From UBA9076 sp964418835 (GTDB lineage: Bacteria; Bacillota_I; Bacilli_A; Erysipelotrichales; Erysipelotrichaceae): 28,288 nt of DNA. The notes beneath the pieces are model-generated. The model did no database searches. It saw only the letters and a program-made list of their open reading frames with translations, and was not told the origin of the DNA. The translations under genes were made by a program, and so were the position numbers. Where the stretch lies: the NCBI GenBank assembly GCA_964418835.1, contig CAYQNJ010000018.1:1-28288 (forward strand), read 5' to 3'. How positions within the stretch are numbered: the first letter of the stretch is position 1; each line of letters begins with the position of its first letter. Below are positions 25,105 to 28,288 of the stretch, in pieces.

Positions 25105-25926
25105 TTACCACACTGGAATTGATTGTCCACCATATTGTTCAATCAATTTTTCTTTTGTCCTTTCTGTTTGATAAACTTCCAACACTTTTTTAAAATCAGG
25201 ATTTTCTAATTCATCACTTCTAACAGCAATAATATTGTAATAATTATCCATACCAGCATCATCTGGATTTTCATAAACAATCGCATCATCCTTAATTGTT
25301 AAACCAGCTTGGTACGCTACACCATTATTAATTATCGCAAAATCTAAATCAGGAAGAGATGCAGGAATTTGATTTGCAGCCATTTCAACTATTTCTAAAG
25401 GTTGTTTATATTCAGTAATATCTACAACTGTAGGAAGATTACCAACACTTGGATCAACAACTATATAACCAAGTTTTTCTAAAAACTTTATAGCTCTACC
25501 ACCATTAGAAGTATCATTTGGAATCGCAACCTTTAAAGTCTTTTCTTTATCTAATTCTTTTAAATCTTTAACCTTATCAGAATAAGCACCCATAGGAGCC
25601 ACAACTGTGTAACCTAAAACACTTAGATTAGTAATGTTATTTTCTTTTGTAAAATTTTCAAAATAATTAACTGTTTGAAATGCATTTAAATCAATATCAC
25701 CATCAGTTAAAGCTTTATTAGGTTGAACATAATCCGCAAATTCAACTATCTCTAACTTAATTCCAAACTCCTCTAATCTATCACTAACATCTTGCCAAAC
25801 TAAGTGTTCAGTACCATTAACACCTAATTTATAAACTTTAAGTTCATCATTTGAACTAGAAGTACTGCTAGAACATCCACTTAACACTAACAAACTAACA
25901 ATTAAACTAATTAATAACTTTTTCAT
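25105..25926 (-). CDS. metQ: Methionine ABC transporter substrate-binding lipoprotein
   Basis: A 273-residue NlpA/MetQ-family lipoprotein. The lipobox is LVLSGC (Cys18), followed by a Ser-rich spacer and a periplasmic-binding-fold body. Family features include FADYVQPNKALTDGDIDLNAF and AIPNDTSNGGRA. It delivers methionine to MetNI at the outer membrane face. AGGAGG precedes the ATG; the gene begins 12 bases after the metI stop. Ligand assignment is supported by the T-box with AUG specifier. Confidence 0.94.
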   Translation of the reverse strand: MKKLLISLIVSLLVLSGCSSSTSSSNDELKVYKLGVNGTEHLVWQDVSDRLEEFGIKLEIVEFADYVQPNKALTDGDIDLNAFQTVNYFENFTKENNITNLSVLGYTVVAPMGAYSDKVKDLKELDKEKTLKVAIPNDTSNGGRAIKFLEKLGYIVVDPSVGNLPTVVDITEYKQPLEIVEMAANQIPASLPDLDFAIINNGVAYQAGLTIKDDAIVYENPDDAGMDNYYNIIAVRSDELENPDFKKVLEVYQTERTKEKLIEQYGGQSIPVW

Positions 25927-25938
25927 CTTTCTATCCTC

Positions 25939-26613
25939 CTATTGATGAATAACCCTTCTATATACTTGATCCCCAATCCATTGAACAATAAACACCAATG
26001 AAACAATAATAACTATGGTAATAAACATTAGATATCCATTAAACATGTTGTATCCATATCTAATCGCAAAATCACCAAGTCCTCCACCACCAACTGTACC
26101 TGCAATAGCTGAGAAACCGATTAAACTAACAATTGATAATGTAATAGCCTGAACTATTCCACCCTTTGCTTCTTTTAATAAAACCTTTGAAATAATATCA
26201 ATATTACTAAACCCCATTGCTTGATAAGCCTCTATTACCCCTTTATCTACCTTTAATAAAGCTAACTCTATTTGCCTAGATAGAAATGGAGAACTTGCAA
26301 ATATCAATGGAATAATTGCCCCTTTAACACCTATTGTTGTTCCAACAATTAACCTTACTAACCAAGGAATAGACGCAACCAATATTACAAAGGGAATTGA
26401 CCTTAATGTATTAATAATTTTAGATAATATAGAATAAACAACCTTATTCTCTAATAAACCACCTTCATTTGTGACAGCTAATACTATTCCTATAGGAGTA
26501 CCTAGAATAGTCGCAAATACACCTGATATAGAAACCATAATAAGTGTTTCTTTAAAAGCTTTAATTAATGTAGGTCCAAACTTTGCAAGACTAACTAATA
26601 ATTCATCCAACAT
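25939..26613 (-). CDS. metI: Methionine ABC transporter permease
   Basis: A 224-residue membrane protein with five or so helices and the binding-protein-dependent permease loop (EAYQAMGFSNIDIISKVLL) that contacts MetN. Length matches MetI. GAGGTGATT precedes the ATG, which lies within the last codons of metN (11-base overlap). Intact. Confidence 0.95.
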   Translation of the reverse strand: MLDELLVSLAKFGPTLIKAFKETLIMVSISGVFATILGTPIGIVLAVTNEGGLLENKVVYSILSKIINTLRSIPFVILVASIPWLVRLIVGTTIGVKGAIIPLIFASSPFLSRQIELALLKVDKGVIEAYQAMGFSNIDIISKVLLKEAKGGIVQAITLSIVSLIGFSAIAGTVGGGGLGDFAIRYGYNMFNGYLMFITIVIIVSLVFIVQWIGDQVYRRVIHQ

Positions 26614-27619
26614 ATTTAATCACCTCTACTAATACCCCTTTCTCTTTAATAAAATCAATTGAATCCTGAACATCTTTATCATCACCATCTATTGAAACTA
26701 CTAAGTTACCATAGGTAGTTTCCGCAAGTTTCTCTATACTACCAAACAATATATTTACACTTACAAGATGATTCTTTAACATTGAAGAAATGATAGGTTG
26801 ATCTGCATTTTCTCCAATAAAGTTTAATCTATAGAAATCTTGTTTTAATTCTTTTTGTTTATCTATTACTCCATCTTGATGTATTGTTTGAGAAATAAAC
26901 TCTCTTGCAATATCTGTTTTAGTATTAGTAAATATAGAAACTAAATCACCTTGTTCTACTATATATCCATCATCCATTACAGAAACCTTATTACATATAT
27001 ACTTAACAACTTCCATTTGATGAGTAATAAGTACAACTGTTATATTAAACTTCTTCTTAATTTCTTTAATTAAATCAAGAATAGATTTTGTAGTATTAGG
27101 ATCTAATGCACTTGTGGCTTCATCACAAAGTAGTATTTCAGGATCATTAGATAATGCTCTTGCGATTGCGACTCTTTGTTTTTGACCACCAGATAATTGA
27201 TTAGGATAAGCTTTTTCCTTATCACTTAAATCTACTAGTTTTAATAATTCCTTAACCTTTATATCAATTTCTTCTTTAGATAAACCTGTATGATTTTTTA
27301 AAGGTGCAGCAATATTTTCATAAACATTTACACTATTTAATAAGTTAAAGTTTTGAAATATCATACCTATTTTTTTTCTTTGGTTTCTAAGGTCTTTATC
27401 ACTTAACTTATTAATATCAGTACCATTTATTAAAACTTGTCCACTATCTGGTTTTTCTATGGCATTAATTAATCTTATCAAGGTACTTTTACCAGCTCCA
27501 CTATATCCAACAATTCCATATATATCCCCATCTTCTATAGTTAAGGAAACTCCCTTTAATGCTTTAACTTCTTTATTTTTTACATAGAATGTTTTCTTAG
27601 CATCAATAATCTCTATCAT
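26603..27619 (-). CDS. metN: Methionine ABC transporter ATPase
   Basis: A 338-residue ATPase. Walker A is GYSGAGKST, the signature LSGGQ, Walker B LLCDEATSALD, and the H-loop VLITHQ. The last ~90 residues form the NIL regulatory domain, which in MetN proteins binds methionine and inhibits transport. ATG 27619 is preferred over a codon 21 bases upstream because AAGGGAGA then has good spacing. First gene of metNIQ-amidohydrolase, directly behind the T-box terminator. Confidence 0.96.
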   Translation of the reverse strand: MIEIIDAKKTFYVKNKEVKALKGVSLTIEDGDIYGIVGYSGAGKSTLIRLINAIEKPDSGQVLINGTDINKLSDKDLRNQRKKIGMIFQNFNLLNSVNVYENIAAPLKNHTGLSKEEIDIKVKELLKLVDLSDKEKAYPNQLSGGQKQRVAIARALSNDPEILLCDEATSALDPNTTKSILDLIKEIKKKFNITVVLITHQMEVVKYICNKVSVMDDGYIVEQGDLVSIFTNTKTDIAREFISQTIHQDGVIDKQKELKQDFYRLNFIGENADQPIISSMLKNHLVSVNILFGSIEKLAETTYGNLVVSIDGDDKDVQDSIDFIKEKGVLVEVIKYVG

Positions 27620-27636
27620 TTCTATCTCCCTTCTAA

Positions 27637-27900
27637 ACAAAAAATGCTTCCATCCCTAAGGACGAAAGCATTAAACTTACGTGTTACCACCTTTTTTTAA
27701 AATAACCTCACGATTATTTTCTCATCAAGTACTATCATACTCTAGCTCTTTAACGGGAGCACCCGTCACAGTCTAATGGTTAACCACTCGATGTGCAACT
27801 CCAAGGCCATTTTCTACTAGCATTTATTTTCCTACTCTCACCAATGTAGAAATCTCTTTGTAACTAGCTCTAGTTTACTTTCCTTTTCTTTGTCTTTATG
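27637..27900 (-). promoter_or_regulatory. Methionine T-box leader of metNIQ-amidohydrolase
   Basis: On the minus strand the T-box sequence is AAGGTGGTAACACG (complement of 27680-27693). A 13-bp terminator at 27643-27672 with a six-T tail follows. A stem-III-like hairpin ACGGG-TGCT-CCCGT lies upstream. The specifier is probably AUG at the complement of 27808-27810, in the context ATGGCCTTGGAGT, almost the same as in the metG leader. Confidence 0.92.
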
Positions 27901-27906
27901 TTTACA

Positions 27907-27935
27907 AGTATATATCTGAAAATTTTCAAAGTCAA
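27907..27935 (-). promoter_or_regulatory. Promoter of the metNIQ T-box transcript
   Basis: TTGACT (complement of 27930-27935) and TATACT (complement of 27907-27912) with 17-base spacing, next to the start of the T-box leader. Confidence 0.82.
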
Positions 27936-27941
27936 TGATAA

Positions 27942-27969
27942 AATTTACATTATTTGTAAATTGTTTTTT
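27942..27969. terminator. Weak hairpin after the methyltransferase gene
   Basis: An 8-bp A/T-rich stem AATTTACA / TGTAAATT (27942-27949 with 27955-27962). On plus it is followed by G and seven T; on minus the tail is poor. The only nearby gene ends on the minus strand, so its use as a terminator is uncertain. Confidence 0.35.
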
Positions 27970-27974
27970 TCACA

Positions 27975-28286
27975 TTATTTAATTCCTATTAATAACATAG
28001 ACCCACTTAACATAAGTAACTTAGCTTCTGATTTACTCATAAACATCCCATTTGTCGTATCAAACATTTCTACTTTTTCATAACCCATTTCTTTTAACTT
28101 ATCAATAAAATCCACCATATTGCCATAACGTCTTGGAGTCATAAGATCGTGAATTACAAATTGTCCACCTTTTTTAAGTACACGCAATGTTTCCAACAAC
28201 AACCTCTGTTTGTCTTTGCCAGTTATATTATGGTACACATAGTTACTGGTGACTACATCAAAAGTTTCATCATCAAATTCAAGTTT
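27975..28286 (-). CDS. SAM-dependent methyltransferase, 3' part (gene enters from beyond the window)
   Basis: The open frame runs from the window edge to TAA 27975, ~103 codons. FDVVTSNYVYHNI matches the acidic-loop/motif II region of class I methyltransferases (UbiE/Methyltransf_11 type), and RVLKKGGQFVIHDL matches the motif III strand. The N-terminal SAM-binding motif I lies outside the window. Methylation target is unknown. An internal GTG at 28238 is not the start, since clear family sequence precedes it. It is upstream of and parallel to the metNIQ operon, but that has its own promoter. Confidence 0.85.
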   Translation of the reverse strand, partial: KLEFDDETFDVVTSNYVYHNITGKDKQRLLLETLRVLKKGGQFVIHDLMTPRRYGNMVDFIDKLKEMGYEKVEMFDTTNGMFMSKSEAKLLMLSGSMLLIGIK

Positions 28287-28288
28287 TA

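Noticed and set aside
28236..28238. GTG 28238 as the start of a small methyltransferase-like protein
   Set aside because: Family-like sequence (FDVVTSNY) continues upstream in the same frame to the window edge, so the gene is longer.
1..28288. Mycoplasma genetic code (TGA as Trp)
   Set aside because: Trp is encoded by TGG and several genes end at TGA exactly where the family length and the next gene's start require.

Overview
The window looks like chromosomal DNA from an AT-rich, Gram-positive-type (Bacillota or Mycoplasmatota-neighbour) bacterium. The evidence is the very AT-rich composition, strong AGGAGG-type ribosome sites, short-lipobox lipoproteins, AddAB instead of RecBCD, two T-box leaders, and the housekeeping run mnmE/tatD/rnmV/rsmA/ispE. 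TGA ends several genes (rsmA, metN, the ABC ATPase) and TGG encodes Trp, so the code is standard, not the mycoplasma code. IspE implies the MEP isoprenoid pathway. Genus cannot be named from this sequence. No rRNA, tRNA, IS element or CRISPR was seen.

Layout. (1) 1-4142: a metallo-beta-lactamase-fold hydrolase and a BaiCD/2,4-dienoyl-CoA-reductase-like flavoprotein on the minus strand, divergent from a PucR/CdaR-type regulator whose reading frame is cut by one in-frame TAG. (2) 4169-9787: addB-addA recombination nuclease operon with an intrinsic terminator. (3) 9857-10477: an unknown lipoprotein. (4) 10505-12740: metG under a methionine T-box. (5) 12767-16740: a five-gene minus-strand operon encoding a short protein with remnants of the [FeFe]-hydrogenase cysteine motifs, a NitT/TauT-type ABC importer (permease, ATPase, lipoprotein), and a cysteine-less FmdE-like protein. 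Upstream lie two promoters, each with a GTTAG-N6-CTAAC operator, a structured roughly 200-nt RNA ending in a terminator, and a 20-codon hydrophobic ORF. (6) 16776-17166: a cold-shock protein gene. (7) 17168-22261: minus-strand housekeeping cluster mnmE-rdd-tatD, then a short RNA element with twin TTCCCC loops, then rnmV-rsmA-ispE and a 53-codon membrane ORF. (8) 22316-23680: a DbpA/YxiN-type DEAD-box helicase, followed by a small Fic-like coding remnant. (9) 23912-27935: metN-metI-metQ plus an M20 amidohydrolase under a second methionine T-box. (10) 27975 to the window end: the 3' part of a SAM-dependent methyltransferase.

How it works together. Two separate T-boxes, both with an AUG specifier in the same sequence context, tie methionyl-tRNA charging and methionine import (plus a probable N-acyl-methionine or peptide hydrolase) to uncharged tRNA-Met. 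The most unusual locus is 12767-16740. It combines a degenerate hydrogenase-like protein, an importer and an FmdE-like protein with a dual-operator leader RNA, and its substrate is unknown. The second candidate for a new element is the minus-strand RNA at about 19555-19645. Gene-free stretches over 300 bases are 12479-12801 (T-box, promoter, terminator), 16362-16891 (operators, small ORF, terminator, candidate RNA, csp promoters) and 27620-27974 (T-box and promoter).
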